Assembly: GCF_051020765.1 (NCBI RefSeq)
Contig: NW_027469111.1
Location: forward strand, 434,001-498,000
Direction: 5' to 3'
Origin: Lasioglossum baleicum
Lineage: Eukaryota > Arthropoda > Insecta > Hymenoptera > Halictidae
Length of the DNA: 64,000 nucleotides
Shown: positions 1-11,551 of the stretch, piece after piece
Numbering within the stretch: position 1 is the first letter of the stretch
Layout: each line of letters opens with the position of its first letter
Position numbers and translations under genes: made by a program
Notes under the pieces: generated by a model
What the model was told of the DNA's origin: nothing
What the model saw: the letters and a program-made list of their open reading frames with translations, nothing else
Databases searched by the model: none

Positions 1-3000
1 TTGTTGTGTTTTGTCCATTGTATTTATTTACTTATTATTATTTATTTATTTATTGACTTTTATTTGATCTATTTTATCTATACATGTTTTCATTTATTGA
101 TTTTATCTATTATTTTATCGTATTTTTAAGTTTTATGCGGGTCGACGTGGGGTGTGGGACGGTGGGAGGGTACAGACGCGAGCCGGAACTCGCCTCTGTC
201 CCCTCCTTGTCGCGTGCGGAAAAAATACAATGCAGCGTGTACGAGTATTTGCACATGTATCAAAATCGGATGGCGCGGTAACAAAAATTCTAAATTATAC
301 AGCACAAGTTGCAGCAATGCATGCGCATAAGTTAAATTACCTGCATACAGCCGTTTCCTCAAACTGTGTGTTCATAACTGGCACTGGGAGGATCGTAGTG
401 CCACCACTGCGAGGTGGCCCAGGACTCTGCGCGGCATACGCTGGAAGAATGTCCAGCGTGGTCGGCACCGCGCAGAGACCTAAGGGGCGTTATTGGGATG
501 GACCTCTCGTTGCCGGTCGTGGTCGACCACATGATCGGCAGCGAGAGGTCAAGAGCAGCGTTTGCCTCCTTCTGCGAGATTGTGATAACGCAGAAGGAGG
601 CAGCGGAGAGGGAGAGGGAAGCCGGCCCGCTCTCCGCCATGAGGCTAGCATCGGCGGGGCAACCCCGACGAGGCCGACGGCCCCCTGTAAGGGGCCGCAG
701 ACGTAATAGCGGCGGTGGGACTACTTAGTACTTCCACCGCCGCCAAGGGGGACTGGCCGTTAAGGCGCTCCTGGGGTGGGCAGGTCGCGGGGGGCGAGGT
801 GGAGCAATAATCCCCTCCCCCCTCTACAAAGATGAGACCTGCCGGTCGACCCCCCTCCTTTTATTTTATAATACTTCATTTTATCCTATATATATTTTAT
901 ATTCTATATTATAAATTTTATCTTTATCTTTTAATCCCCTTTATTTTGCCCCCCTTCTTATGTTTGTAGTGTTTTGTCCATTGTATTTATTTACTTATTA
1001 TTATTTATTTATTTATTGACTTTTATTTTATCTATATTATCTATACACGTTTTCATTTATTGATTTTATCTATTATTTTATTGTATTTTTAAGTTTTATG
1101 CGGGTCGACGTGGGGGTGGGACGGGGGGAGGGGACAGACGCGAGCCGGAACTCGCCTCTGTCCCCTCCTTGTCGCGTGCGGAAAAAAATACAATGCAGCG
1201 TGTACGAGTATTTGCACATGTATAAAAATCGGATGGCGCGGTTACAAAAATTCTAAATTATACAGCACAAGTTGCAGCAATGCATGCGCATAAGTTAAAT
1301 TACCTACATACCGCCGTTTCCTCAAACTGTGTGTTCATATCTGGCACTGGGAGGATCGCAGTGCCACCACTGCGAGGAGGCCCAGGACTCTGCGCGGCAT
1401 ACGCTGGAAGAATGTCCAGCGTGGTCGGCACCGCACAGAGACCTAAGGGGCGTTATTGGTATGGACCTCTCGTTGCCGGTCGTGGTCGACCACATGATCG
1501 GCAGCGAGAGGTCAAGAGCAGCGTTTGCCTCCTTCTGCGAGATTGAGATAACGCAGAAGGAGGCAGCGGAAAGGGAGAGGGATGCCGGCCCCCTCTCCGC
1601 CAGGAGGTTAGCATCGGCGGGGCAACCCCGACGAGGCCGACGGCCCCCTGTAAGGGGCCGCAGACGTAATGGCGGCGGTGGGACTACTTAGTACTTCCAC
1701 CGCCGCCAAGGGGGGCTGGCCGTTAAGGCGCCCCTGGGGTGGGCAGTCGCGGGGGGCGAGGTGGAGCAATAATCCCCTCCCCCCCCTCTACAAAGATGAG
1801 ACCAGCCGGTCGACCTCCCTCCTTTTATTTTATAATACTTCATTTTATCCTATATATATTTTATATTCTATATTATAAATTTTATCTTTATCTTTTAATC
1901 CCCTTTATTTTGCCCCCCTTCTTATGTTTGTAGTGTTTTGTCCATTGTATTTATTTACTTATTATTATTTATTTATTTATTGACTTTCATTTTATCTATT
2001 TTATCTATTCACGTTTTCATTTATTGATTTTATCTATTATTTTATCGTATTTTTAAGTTTTATGCGGGTCGACGTTGGGGGTGGGACGGTGGGAGGGTAC
2101 AGACGCGAGCCGGAACTCGCCTCTGTCCCGTCCTTGTCGCGTGCGGAAAAAATACAATGCAGCGTGTACGAGTATTTGCACATGTATCAAAATCGGATGG
2201 CGCGGTAACAAAAATTCTAAATTATACAGCACAAGTTGCAGCAATGCATGCGCATAAGTTAAATTACCTGCATACAGCCGTTTCCTCAAACTGTGTGTTC
2301 ATAACTGGCACTGGGAGGATCGTAGTGCCACCACTGCGAGGTGGCCCAGGACTCTGCGCGGCATACGCTGGAAGAATGTCCAGCGTGGTCGGCACCGCGC
2401 AGAGACCTAAGGGGCGTTATTGGGATGGACCTCTCGTTGCCGGTCGTGGTCGACCACATGATCGGCAGCGAGAGGTCAAGAGCAGCGTTTGCCTCCTTCT
2501 GCGAGATTGTGATAACGCAGAAGGAGGCAGCGGAGTGGGAGAGGGAAGCCGGCCCGCTCTCCGCCATGAGGCTAGCATCGGCGGGGCAACCCCGACGAGG
2601 CCGACGGCCCCCTGTAAGGGGCCGCAGACGTAATGGCGGCGGTGGGACTACTTAGTACTTCCACCGCCGCCAAGGGGGACTGGCCGTTAAGGCGCTCCTG
2701 GGGTGGGCAGGTCGCGGGGGGCGAGGTGGAGCAATAATCCCCTCCCCCCTCTACAAAGATGAGACCTGCCGGTCGACCCCCCTCCTTTTATTTTATAATA
2801 CTTCATTTTATCCTATATATATTTTATATTCTATATTATAAATTTTATCTTTATCTTTTAATCTCCTTTATTTTGCCCCCCTTCTTATGTTTGTAGTGTT
2901 TTGTCCATTGTATTTATTTACTTATTATTATTTATTTATTTATTGACTTTTATTTTATCTATTTTATCTATACACGTTTTCATTTATTGATTTTATCTAT

Positions 3001-4846
3001 TATTTTATTGTATTTTTAAGTTTTATGCGGGTCGACGTGGGGGTGGGACGGGGGGAGGGGACAGACGCGAGCCGGAACTCGCCTCTGTCCCCTCCTTGTC
3101 GCGTGCGGAAAAAAATACAATGCAGCGTGTACGAGTATTTGCACATGTATAAAAATCGGATGGCGCGGTTACAAAAATTCTAAATTATACAGCACAAGTT
3201 GCAGCAATGCATGCGCATAAGTTAAATTACCTACATACCGCCGTTTCCTCAAACTGTGTGTTCATATCTGGCACTGGGAGGATCGCAGTGCCACCACTGC
3301 GAGGAGGCCCAGGACTCTGCGCGGCATACGCTGGAAGAATGTCCAGCGTGGTCGGCACCGCACAGAGACCTAAGGGGCGTTATTGGTATGGACCTCTCGT
3401 TGCCGGTCGTGGTCGACCACATGATCGGCAGCGAGAGGTCAAGAGCAGCGTTTGCCTCCTTCTGCGAGATTGAGATAACGCAGAAGGAGGCAGCGGAAAG
3501 GGAGAGGGAAGCCGGCCCCCTCTCCGCCAGGTGGTCAGCATCGGCGGGGCCAACCTCGACGAGGCCGACGGCCCCCTGTAAGGGGCCGCAGACGTAATGG
3601 CGGCGGTGGTACTACTTAGTACTTCCACCGCCGCCAAGGGGGACTGGCCGTTAAGGCGCCCCTGGGGTGGGCAGGTCGCGTGGGGCGAGGTGGAGCAATA
3701 ATCCCCTCCCCCCCCTCTACAAAGATGAGACCTGCCGGTCGACCCCCCTCCTTTTATTTTATAATATTTCATTTTATCCTATATATATTTTATATTCTAT
3801 ATTATAAATTTTATCTTTATCTTTTAATCCCCTTTATTTTGCCCCCCTTCTTATGTTTGTTGTGTTTTGTCCATTGTATTTATTTACTTATTATTATTTA
3901 TTTATTTATTGACTTTTATTTTATCTATTTTATCTATACACGTTTTCATTTATTGATTTTATCTATTATTTTATCGTTTTTTTAAGTTTTATGCGGGTCG
4001 ACGTGGGGGTTGGGACGGGGGGAGGGGACAGACGCGAGCCGGAACTCGCCTCTGTCCCCTCCTTGTCGCGTGCGGAAAAAAGTACAATGCAGCGTGTACG
4101 AGTATTTGCACATGTATAAAAATCGGATGGCGCGGTAACAAAAATTCTAAATTATACAGCACAAGTTGCAGCAATGCATGCGCATAAGTTAAATAACCTG
4201 CATACAGCCGTTTCCTCAAACTGTGTGTTCATAAATGGCACTGGGAGGATCGCAGTGCCACCACTGCGAGGAGGTCCAGGACTCTGCGCGGCATACGCTG
4301 GAAGAATGTCCAGCGTGGTCGGCACCGCGCAGAGACCTAAGGGGCGTTATTGGGATGGACCTCTCGTTGCCGGTCGTGGTCGAACACATGATCGGCAGCG
4401 AGAGGTCAAGAGCAGCGTTTGCCTCCTTCTGCGAGATTGTGATAACGCAGAAGGAGGCAGCGGAAAGGGAGAGGGATGCCGGCCCCCTCTCCGCCAGGAG
4501 GTTAGCATCGGCGGGGCAACCCCGAGGAGGCCGACGGCCCCCTGTAAGGGGCCGCAGACGTAATGGCGGCGGTGGGACTACTTAGTACTTCCACCGCCGC
4601 CAAGGGGGGCTGGCCGTTAAGGCGCCCCTGGGGTGGGCAGGTCGCGGGAGGCGAGGTGGAGCAATAATCCCCTCCCCCCCCTCTACAAAGATGAGACCTG
4701 CCGGTCGACCCCCCTCCTTTTATTTTTTAATATTTCATTTTATCCTATATATATTTTATATTCTATATTATAAATTTTATCTTTATCTTTTAATCCCCTT
4801 TATTTTGCCCCACTTCTTATGTTTGTTGTGTTTTGTCCATTGTATT
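1..4846 (+). repeat. LINE-3'-end-derived satellite array, left block
   Basis: This is a tandem array with a monomer of about 965 bp. Using the ATG of the conserved ATGCATGCGCATAAGTT landmark, monomers sit at 317, 1280, 2244, 3207 and 4174. Each monomer alternates a GC-rich half, which holds a CCHC-finger reading frame and several hairpins, with an AT-rich half of TTTATT and TATATA tracts. Monomers 317 and 2244 match each other best, as do 1280 and 3207; both pairs are exactly 1927 bp apart, so the local unit is a dimer. The fifth monomer is split by the BEL/Pao insertion after 4846 and continues at 11552. The orientation given follows the CCHC frame. Confidence 0.95.
4842..4846. other. Target-site duplication, left copy (GTATT)
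   Basis: GTATT precedes the 5' LTR and is repeated at 11547-11551 after the 3' LTR. Uninterrupted monomers have a single GTATT here, so this is a 5-bp duplication made by the integrase. Confidence 0.95.
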
Positions 4847-5268
4847 TGTTCGCGATCGCGTGAACGTTCGAGGTTGTATCCTCGTCACGCGCCGCTCTCT
4901 CTCTTCGTCGTGACGTCAGCCGCCGACCGCTCTCATAGCGAACCGTGGTAAGAATCCGCGTTACCCCGTTTCCCCCTTTAGGGTCTATCGATCGTGTCCC
5001 AATCACCGATCGCTAATTATCGGATGATCCTTAAGGACCAATCCGCGATCCCGATGACGTGATTCCAGCTCGGTTTACGAAGTCTCCGCGAGTCTTGTCG
5101 GCTCTTTACGCTCATTACGCTTGTACAAGGAACACAATTCAGAATACAGTCCACTTCTACTCATTGTTATCGTTCTTTATTTCTAAAGTTTAACTTCGCG
5201 CACAGCGCTGTGCGATTCCGGCGCCTCCTCCATCACGTATCGTTCGGTCGTCGATCGTTTCCGATACA
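4847..5268 (+). repeat. 5' LTR of the BEL/Pao element
   Basis: The 422-bp direct repeat begins TGTTCGCGATCGCG and ends CCGATACA, with the usual TG and CA termini. It should hold the promoter and polyadenylation signals, but I could not place a convincing TATA box or AATAAA. Two substitutions separate it from the 3' LTR. Confidence 0.96.
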
Positions 5269-5274
5269 TAAAAG

Positions 5275-5297
5275 TGGTCCTTCGAGCCGGATTCGAA
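5275..5297 (+). promoter_or_regulatory. Primer-binding site, tRNA-Tyr type
   Basis: Six bases after the 5' LTR, TGGTCCTTCGAGCCGGATTC and the next three bases are complementary to the CCA end, acceptor stem and T arm of a eukaryotic tRNA-Tyr, whose 3' end reads CGGCTCGAAGGACCA. Minus-strand synthesis would be primed here. The tRNA identity is from memory of tRNA-Tyr sequences. Confidence 0.8.
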
Positions 5298-5343
5298 GTT
5301 AGAGTAAACGGCAAATTTCGGAGTTCACACGTGCTCTCTCAAG

Positions 5344-8300
5344 ATGGCGGACTTCCACCGGCAAGCCATGCTGCAACGGACGATCCTGCGGACGGTTGAG
5401 AATTTTCGAAAGATCGGGAAAGCCAACCTCACAATCAGCAAAGTTCAAGCGCGACTCTCTTCTCTCGAAAACGCTTGGACTGCGTTCAGTGATGGCCACG
5501 TGCAGCTGCTCACCAATGTACCTGAGGAAGACCACCCGACTGTATCTTATTTCACGGACGACCACTTCCAGACAACTGAGGATACTTACATCAGCTCCAG
5601 GGATGTTCTACTGGACGCCCTCGATAACCTGGGGTCACACGTGAGTCCAACATTGCATTCTCCGGACAACTCCTCCACGAGTCTACTCAAGCCTTCCGTC
5701 GCGCTTGCGCATCTTCCTCCGTTTAGCGGCGACCCAAACGAATGGGAGTCATTTCGAGATCGGTTCAAGTCGCTTATCATGTCAAATCGCGAATTAACGG
5801 ATTTCATGCGCATGCATTATTTAGTGTCGTCGCTTACAGGGCCCGCGCTCGAAGCCCTCGGAAACATTCCGATAACCGCCGACAACTTTTCGACAGCGTG
5901 GCGCACTCTGACTACGCGATTCGAGAGCAAACGTCGACTGATTAAAATGCATTTGTCGAATCTGATCGATTTACCAGCGGTTGAGCGCGAACCTGCAGTC
6001 GATCTGCACTCTTTGATTGATCGAGCGAACGTAGCGAACACATCACTGTCGAAACTGGATCGCTCTCCAGAAGAATTGTGGACGGATATGTTAGTTCTTT
6101 TAGTATCGCGAAAACTTGATCCAGTTACGTCGAAAGCCTGGTGCATCGCTTCATCTCAGTCCGACACGCCAAAATCATTTACCGAATTAACGACTTTCCT
6201 ATTCGCTCGTGCGCGTGCGCTCGATGAAATGTCCGTCGAACCCTGCGATTCTGTGACGTCGAAGACGACGTCATGCCCTCGCGTACACGCCGTCACGACC
6301 TCGCAATCGTCCGAGCGTCCGAGCGCTTCCTCAGAATTGCGGCGGAGATCAGATAATACGGGAAAGACGAATACTCCGTTTTCGCAATCGTCTTGCCCAC
6401 TCTGTCATTCACGACACTTTCTGAGTTCATGTCCGCAATACCTAGCCGAATCTCCGGAAAAGCGACGCGAAATTGTAAACCGGCTCTCGCGATGTTATAA
6501 TTGCCTAAGCGAACGACACGCGGTGTCTGATTGTTCGAGCAAATTCAAATGTCGCGTTTGTCAACAAACTCACCATTCCTCTCTTCACGACGCGTCGAAA
6601 AGTCGCGCGAACCTAGTCGATCCGTCCGCGCCCCGCTCTTCACCTCCATTACCGGGCTGCTCTACCGTTGTATCGTTGTCTGCGATGACTCCCCGTCGTC
6701 CCCCCTCACTCGTACTCTTGGCGACAGCGAGGCTCAAGATACGTGCTTCGTCAGGCCGTACCACGATAGTAAGAGCTCTCCTTGATCAGGGCTCCGAAGT
6801 CACACTTGTCACGGAAAATTTAGCTCAATTGCTTCGTGCAAAAAAGACCCGTAGAAATGTTACGATTTCCGCGGTCGGCGGAGCCCACGTGGAAACTGTG
6901 CGATCGTCTGTCGAAATTCACGTGAGTCCAGTCCACTCGACTACTCCGTCGCTGGTCACAACTGCGTTGGTTATGCCAACGTTAACAGCTTATAACGCAC
7001 AATGCACTGCAGATCCGTCTTCATTCCAACATTTGAAAGATCTTCAGTGGGCAGACCCGGTGCCCACAAATTCCGAGTCCATTCAAATGATCCTCGGAGC
7101 AGATCTATATGGCGATGTAATCCTAGACGGGATTCGTAAAGGACGTCAGGGACAACCGATAGCCCAGAATTCAATTTTCGGGTGGGTTATTTCGGGGCCC
7201 ATTCCATCTTCTTCCGTCGATCGCGACGGTTCCTCCACCACGAACTCTTCCTTTTCGTGTGTAGAAGTTTCATCGTGCAAGAAGAATCGGTCCTCTTCGA
7301 TCGCATTCTCGCACCACTGCTCTTCCTCTTTGGAGTCGGAGCTGCGTCGGTTCTGGGAGGTGGAAGAACTCCCTCGGTGCTCTCCGCTGTCTTCAACAGA
7401 ACGACAATGCGAAGAACATTTTATGACCACTCACTCGCGCAATCCAGACGGACGGTTCGTAGTTCGTCTCCCGTTCACTCGCGATCCTCCGCTTGAAATA
7501 GGTCACTCTCGGCACTCGGCAGGACGCATACTATTCGCATTGACCAACAAATTCCGCAAAGATACCGAACTCGAACGAGAATACTGCGATTTTATGCGCG
7601 AATACGAAGCCCTCGGCCACATGCGACGCGTGACCGCGGAACTCCCCCCGGCCACACAGGCTGTCTACATTCCCCACCATCCTGTATTTCGGCCCGGGAG
7701 CGCAACGTCACATTTGCGCGTAGTCTTTAATGCATCAAGCTTGACCTCTAACGGTCACTCGCTCAATGACCTGCTCCTAGCAGGCCCAAAATTACAGACA
7801 GACCTGCCGTCTGTAATTCTGAAATGGCGTCATCACCGGTACGTTTACAGTGCTGACGTCGCAAAAATGTATCGACAGATTTTGGTCGATCCTCGCGACG
7901 TCAATTTTCAACGCATTCTTTGGCTAGATGCCATTACAAAATCCCCTATCGACCACGTCCTGCTCACGGTCACATACGGCATGACGTGCGCTCCGTTCAT
8001 TGCGCTTCGAGTCATTCAGCGCCTCCGTGAACTCGAGGGGGCAAATTTCCCTCTTGCGGTGCCCATTCTACGCGATCAGATTTACGTCGACGATGTCCTC
8101 TTTGGTGGCGATTCTGTCGAACTTGTCCGCGCGCGCCGCGATCAAGTCGTAGGGCTACTTCGCCGCGGAAAGTTCGAGCTTCGAAAGTGGTCGAGTAACT
8201 GCACGGAACTTCTTAGCGACATAGATCCGTCCGACCATGGATTGGCCTGCACCAGGTCATTGGCCGTCGATGACCACGTCAAGGTGCTCGGGATCGGGTG

Positions 8301-10668
8301 GAATCCGTTGGACGACGCATTCCAAATTCAATTAAATATCCCGACGACCGTTCCCGAAACAAAGCGAGCGATTTTATCGGCGATTTCGAAAATTTATGAT
8401 CCGTTGGGCTGGGTGACCCCCGTTACAATCACAGCCAAAATCCTCCTCCAGGATCTCTGGCGTCTGCGCGTCTCCTGGGATGAGGCTCTACAAAATGAAA
8501 TTCGAGTACGGTGGAATTCCGTTTACACCGGATTAGAATCGCTGAAAGCATTATCGCTGCCTCGCTGGACCGGCCTCGACTCCAGTTCAGGTCCGGTCGA
8601 ACTGCACGGTTTCTGCGATGCTTCGTCCCACGCATACGCTGCAGTCGTTTATTTGAAGACCACCTCCAAATCCGGTGTGGTCAACGTGTCTCTCTTGGCG
8701 AGCAAGTCTAAGGTAGCTCCCATATCCCCCCTAACGATACCGCGCTTAGAATTGTCCGCTGCTCTGCTCCTCGCGCGCCTTCTCGAATTCGTTCGGAATT
8801 CCCTAAACGGTCGCCCTCACTCATGTTTTTGCTGGGGTGACTCCACTATCGTGCTTGCATGGCTGCGCGACAGTCCGTCACGTTGGAAAACGTTCGTGGC
8901 CCACCGTGTGCACGAAATTCAAATTCGCGCTCCCGACGTCGTTTGGCGCTACGTGCCCTCGGAAGACAATCCGGCCGATTGTGCGTCACGCGGCATACTA
9001 GGAGGCGAGCTCGCAGCGCATTCTCTGTGGTGGTCAGGACCTTACTGGCTAGGCTCATCCGAGGAACAATGGCCTTCCGAACCCACGTCAGTTACGCCGA
9101 TCGACTTGGTCTGTAGGGAGGAAAAGGCTGCGGTGTCCGTGGCTACAGTCACTTCCGAACCTTGGGACTTGTCGTCCAGATATTCGTCGTGGCCGAAACT
9201 TCTTCGCGTTACGGGATATCTATTTAAATTCTTGCGCGCTTGTCGCCCACGCCGCTCGCGTTCTCTCGCTCCCTCGACGCCAGGCCGAACTCTGTCGGCC
9301 GAGAACTGTGCCGCCGCGCGAATCTTCTGGATCAATTGCATTCAACGCGATTGTTTCCCTTCCGAAGTCGATGCGCTCCGTCAGCGCCGCAGTCTCTCCC
9401 CAAAAAGTTCGCTGTTAGCTCTCGATCCGTTCGTCGATGACGACGGAATTCTTCGAGTCGGTGGACGTCTACGACACGCTCCGGTGGCATTCAGTGTCAA
9501 ACACCCAATCATACTCGCGTCACACCCATTGGTCAAGCAAATCATCGAGCATGCTCATCTACGCGCCCTACACGCAGGCCTTCAATTGACCCTACATACG
9601 CTGCGGCAAACCTTCTGGATACTCCGTGCTCGCAGTTTGGTCAAGAGCACAATTCATGCTTGCGTAGTGTGTGTTCGCGAACGGGCCGCTGTCCCAGCTC
9701 AGTTGATGGGCCAACTTCCGACTCCACGCGTCTCCCCTTCGTCCAGATGTTTTTCTCACTGTGGAGTGGATTATGCTGGTCCGTTTCAAATCCGCGCGTC
9801 GTCCGGGCGCGGTATTACGTCGCGCAAAGCGTATGTGTCTCTGTTCGTGTGCCTAGCCACGAAGGCAATTCACCTCGAACTAGTATCCGACTATTCCACC
9901 CCAGCTTTCATTCGCGCATTTGATCGATTTTGTTCTCGACGTGGAATACCTTGCGCCATGTATTCCGATAACGGGACCACATTCGTCGGCGCGGACCGTG
10001 AATTATGTCGAATGTACCGAGCGACCCTACGGAATCCGGACTTTCTAAATAAAACCGCCAGCGACTGTATCGTTTGGCATTTTATTCCCCCCTCCGCACC
10101 GCATTTCGGAGGTTTGTGGGAAGCCGGAGTGAAGAGCCTCAAACACCATCTGAGGCGGGTTGTCGGTGCTCGAACCTTTACGTTCGAGGAGTTTAGCACT
10201 TTGCTATGCTCCATTGAATGCTGCCTAAATTCGCGACCTCTAGCTCCATTGCGAGACTCCGTGGACGATTTTGATGTCCTCACGCCTGGACACTTCATAA
10301 TAGGCTCCCCGCTCACGGCACCCCCACAACCGTCCGTCCTCGAACTGTCCGAGAATCGCCTCACGCGTTGGCAGCTCGTCAGATCTGTGACGGAACATTT
10401 CTGGAAGCGCTGGGTGAACGGCTATTTAAACACCCTCCAGCAGCGAAGCAAGTGGCGACAGGAGCAGCCATCAATCGAACCCGGTCAGCTCGTCTTAATC
10501 CGGAACTCCGCGCTTCCCCCGTGCAAATGGGAACTCGGTCGCGTGAAAACCGTGCATCCAGGGGCAGACGGTCGGGTTCGCGTGGTCACCGTCAAGACCT
10601 CTTCAACCGAACTGACCCGTCCGATTGTGAAGCTGTGCCCGCTGCCAATTGTTTCCGCTTCTACCTAA
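5344..10668 (+). CDS. Gag-Pol polyprotein of BEL/Pao retrotransposon (1774 aa)
   Basis: This single intact frame should supply particle, protease, reverse transcriptase, RNase H and integrase for retrotransposition through cytoplasmic virus-like particles. Visible order: DUF1759-like Gag from about residue 120 (FSGDPNEWESF); zinc knuckles at about 352 and 384 (C-x2-C-x4-H-x4-C in the second); aspartyl protease with DQG at D481; reverse transcriptase with the first Asp at D838 and YVDD at 914-917; RNase H with D1092, E1136 and D1166; HHCC-type integrase finger near 1405-1445; integrase core D1476, D1542, E1593; and a C-terminal DUF5641-like region from about 1670. All catalytic residues I looked for are present and there is no internal stop or frameshift. 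The ATG lies in a good context (CAAGATGG) 47 bases after the primer site. Gag and Pol share one frame, as is common in this superfamily. Confidence 0.95.
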   Translation: MADFHRQAMLQRTILRTVENFRKIGKANLTISKVQARLSSLENAWTAFSDGHVQLLTNVPEEDHPTVSYFTDDHFQTTEDTYISSRDVLLDALDNLGSHVSPTLHSPDNSSTSLLKPSVALAHLPPFSGDPNEWESFRDRFKSLIMSNRELTDFMRMHYLVSSLTGPALEALGNIPITADNFSTAWRTLTTRFESKRRLIKMHLSNLIDLPAVEREPAVDLHSLIDRANVANTSLSKLDRSPEELWTDMLVLLVSRKLDPVTSKAWCIASSQSDTPKSFTELTTFLFARARALDEMSVEPCDSVTSKTTSCPRVHAVTTSQSSERPSASSELRRRSDNTGKTNTPFSQSSCPLCHSRHFLSSCPQYLAESPEKRREIVNRLSRCYNCLSERHAVSDCSSKFKCRVCQQTHHSSLHDASKSRANLVDPSAPRSSPPLPGCSTVVSLSAMTPRRPPSLVLLATARLKIRASSGRTTIVRALLDQGSEVTLVTENLAQLLRAKKTRRNVTISAVGGAHVETVRSSVEIHVSPVHSTTPSLVTTALVMPTLTAYNAQCTADPSSFQHLKDLQWADPVPTNSESIQMILGADLYGDVILDGIRKGRQGQPIAQNSIFGWVISGPIPSSSVDRDGSSTTNSSFSCVEVSSCKKNRSSSIAFSHHCSSSLESELRRFWEVEELPRCSPLSSTERQCEEHFMTTHSRNPDGRFVVRLPFTRDPPLEIGHSRHSAGRILFALTNKFRKDTELEREYCDFMREYEALGHMRRVTAELPPATQAVYIPHHPVFRPGSATSHLRVVFNASSLTSNGHSLNDLLLAGPKLQTDLPSVILKWRHHRYVYSADVAKMYRQILVDPRDVNFQRILWLDAITKSPIDHVLLTVTYGMTCAPFIALRVIQRLRELEGANFPLAVPILRDQIYVDDVLFGGDSVELVRARRDQVVGLLRRGKFELRKWSSNCTELLSDIDPSDHGLACTRSLAVDDHVKVLGIGWNPLDDAFQIQLNIPTTVPETKRAILSAISKIYDPLGWVTPVTITAKILLQDLWRLRVSWDEALQNEIRVRWNSVYTGLESLKALSLPRWTGLDSSSGPVELHGFCDASSHAYAAVVYLKTTSKSGVVNVSLLASKSKVAPISPLTIPRLELSAALLLARLLEFVRNSLNGRPHSCFCWGDSTIVLAWLRDSPSRWKTFVAHRVHEIQIRAPDVVWRYVPSEDNPADCASRGILGGELAAHSLWWSGPYWLGSSEEQWPSEPTSVTPIDLVCREEKAAVSVATVTSEPWDLSSRYSSWPKLLRVTGYLFKFLRACRPRRSRSLAPSTPGRTLSAENCAAARIFWINCIQRDCFPSEVDALRQRRSLSPKSSLLALDPFVDDDGILRVGGRLRHAPVAFSVKHPIILASHPLVKQIIEHAHLRALHAGLQLTLHTLRQTFWILRARSLVKSTIHACVVCVRERAAVPAQLMGQLPTPRVSPSSRCFSHCGVDYAGPFQIRASSGRGITSRKAYVSLFVCLATKAIHLELVSDYSTPAFIRAFDRFCSRRGIPCAMYSDNGTTFVGADRELCRMYRATLRNPDFLNKTASDCIVWHFIPPSAPHFGGLWEAGVKSLKHHLRRVVGARTFTFEEFSTLLCSIECCLNSRPLAPLRDSVDDFDVLTPGHFIIGSPLTAPPQPSVLELSENRLTRWQLVRSVTEHFWKRWVNGYLNTLQQRSKWRQEQPSIEPGQLVLIRNSALPPCKWELGRVKTVHPGADGRVRVVTVKTSSTELTRPIVKLCPLPIVSAST

Positions 10669-11124
10669 CTTTGTACAGTCACTCCTGTAGATAAAATTGT
10701 ATTATCTCGACTCGTTAGTTGAGTTCTGCGTTAGCTTTAAGTTCGCGTGCGCCGAAAATGAAACTTGCGTGGCTGCGCGACGCCACCACTAAAAACCAAA
10801 CGATAATGATTCCTCTGTAACGACTGTACACGTTCTCGAGTCACTATAGACGATTACGCATTAATTAGGAGCACGAACTACTATAAGCTAGTTTGTATAC
10901 CGCTCTAGCTGAATGCGAACACTCTTTGTTAGCCGAACGCGGTCTTGGAAAAGGCGTTAGACGGGGAATAGATGTTCGACAGCGAACCTTCGGTTCCAGA
11001 GAAGAGTGCTATTCATGTTTGCGTCGTGAGTGTTCGTTTTGCGTCAAACAACAAAATTCTGTATGCGATGCGGCGGCGTTAACTCGTCGCTCTCTTTGAA
11101 AGCAACGTTTCAAGGCGGGCGGTA
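10669..11124 (+). other. BEL/Pao 3' untranslated region with weak polypurine tract
   Basis: These 456 bases between the gag-pol stop and the 3' LTR contain no frame I recognise. The last bases before the LTR (AAGGCGGGCGGTA, near 11112-11124) are G-rich and occupy the polypurine-tract position, although two cytosines interrupt the tract. Confidence 0.6.
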
Positions 11125-11546
11125 TGTTCGCGATCGCGTGAACGTTCGAGGTTGTATCCTCGTCACGCGCCGCTCTCTCTCTTCGTCGTGACGTCAGCCG
11201 CCGACCGCTCTCATAGCGAACCGTGGTAAGAATCCGCGTTACCCCGTTTCCCCCTTTAGGGTCTATCGATCGTGTCCCAATCACCGATCGCTAATTATCG
11301 GATGATCCTTAATGACCAATCCGCGATCCCGATGACGTGAATCCAGCTCGGTTTACGAAGTCTCCGCGAGTCTTGTCGGCTCTTTACGCTCATTACGCTT
11401 GTACAAGGAACACAATTCAGAATACAGTCCACTTCTACTCATTGTTATCGTTCTTTATTTCTAAAGTTTAACTTCGCGCACAGCGCTGTGCGATTCCGGC
11501 GCCTCCTCCATCACGTATCGTTCGGTCGTCGATCGTTTCCGATACA
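11125..11546 (+). repeat. 3' LTR of the BEL/Pao element
   Basis: The 422-bp partner of 4847-5268 is identical except for two substitutions. It ends GATACA at 11546 and is followed directly by the right GTATT target duplication. Confidence 0.96.
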
Positions 11547-11551
11547 GTATT
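11547..11551. other. Target-site duplication, right copy (GTATT)
   Basis: This is the second copy of the 5-bp duplication. Removing 4847-11551 restores a monomer of about 966 bp (673 bp on the left plus 293 bp on the right, up to the 11845 landmark). Confidence 0.95.

Larger units (their letters stand above)
4847..11546 (+). mobile_element. Complete BEL/Pao-type LTR retrotransposon
   Basis: This is a 6.7-kb element with 422-bp TG...CA LTRs at 4847-5268 and 11125-11546, a 5-bp target duplication, a primer-binding site at 5275 and one uninterrupted gag-pol frame at 5344-10668. The domain order Gag, zinc knuckles, aspartyl protease, reverse transcriptase, RNase H, integrase, as well as the DUF1759- and DUF5641-like ends, is that of the BEL/Pao superfamily. 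No envelope-like frame is present. The LTRs differ at only two sites (5035 G versus 11313 T; 5063 T versus 11341 A), so the insertion is recent and may still be mobile. It sits in the AT-rich half of a satellite monomer. Confidence 0.96.

Noticed and set aside
10893..11099. Short frame between gag-pol and the 3' LTR as an envelope or accessory gene
   Set aside because: It has only 68 codons, no signal or membrane segment, and no resemblance to known accessory proteins.
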